5,072 bases of DNA from NCBI GenBank assembly GCA_030605305.1, contig JAUWIO010000083.1, positions 1 to 5,072 of the forward strand, read 5' to 3'. The position numbers and the translations under genes were made by a program. The notes below the pieces were generated by a model. The model was not told the DNA's origin, made no database searches, and was given only the letters and a program-made list of their open reading frames with translations. The DNA comes from Actinomycetes bacterium. Lineage in GTDB: Bacteria > Actinomycetota > Aquicultoria > CAJVYJ01 > JAUVQD01. Below are positions 5,067 to 5,072 of the stretch, in pieces. Position 1 is the first letter of the stretch. Each line of letters begins with the position of its first letter.

Positions 5067-5072
5067 AGCCGC

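Noticed and set aside
5001..5072. Possible C-terminal end of a convergent minus-strand gene
   Set aside because: One minus frame is open for 23 codons from the right edge to a stop at 5003-5001 with a plausible composition, but it would overlap the Nudix gene by 35 bases and is too short to judge.

Overview
This is bacterial chromosomal DNA of fairly high GC (upper 50s per cent by eye), densely coded and mostly on the + strand. It contains no mobile element, CRISPR array, tRNA or rRNA. RsgA with a zinc knuckle, a lipoprotein signal with a lipobox, extended -10 promoters and GTG/TTG starts all point to a bacterium. The phylum cannot be read from this window.

Layout. Bases 1-296 (- strand) hold the N-terminal part of a lipoprotein that runs off the left edge. 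A 152-base divergent spacer (297-448) follows, with an extended -10 promoter facing left and a 14-base palindrome. Bases 449-1801 encode a two-domain FAD/NAD(P) disulfide oxidoreductase. It keeps the CxxxxC redox pair but has Tyr where the catalytic His of the glutathione reductase/lipoamide dehydrogenase family normally lies. A promoter at 1841-1869 then starts a probable four-gene transcription unit: a four-helix CopD-like membrane protein (1913-2416), a small ABM-like dimeric alpha/beta-barrel protein (2427-2732), a DUF5658-like three-helix protein with a TTG start (2851-3120), and a small K+ channel with filter TVGFGD (3129-3497). The last block is rsgA (3556-4626) followed after 4 bases by a Nudix hydrolase (4631-5035).

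How the parts may work together. The two middle cassettes are mostly membrane proteins. The CopD-like and ABM-like pair suggests a redox, haem or quinone-related role, while the DUF5658-like protein and K+ channel look like an ion-handling pair. RsgA and Nudix are housekeeping (30S maturation, nucleotide clean-up).

The most unusual item is RNA-level. The whole spacer between the ABM-like stop and the DUF5658 start (2733-2845) can be drawn as one nested fold, and its outermost helix pairs CCCCT, just after the upstream stop, with the AGGGG Shine-Dalgarno of the TTG-started gene. A second hairpin spans the DUF5658 stop just before the SD-less channel start. Together they suggest a translation-coupled, structure-gated channel cassette. 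This is inference from base pairing by eye and no folding was computed.
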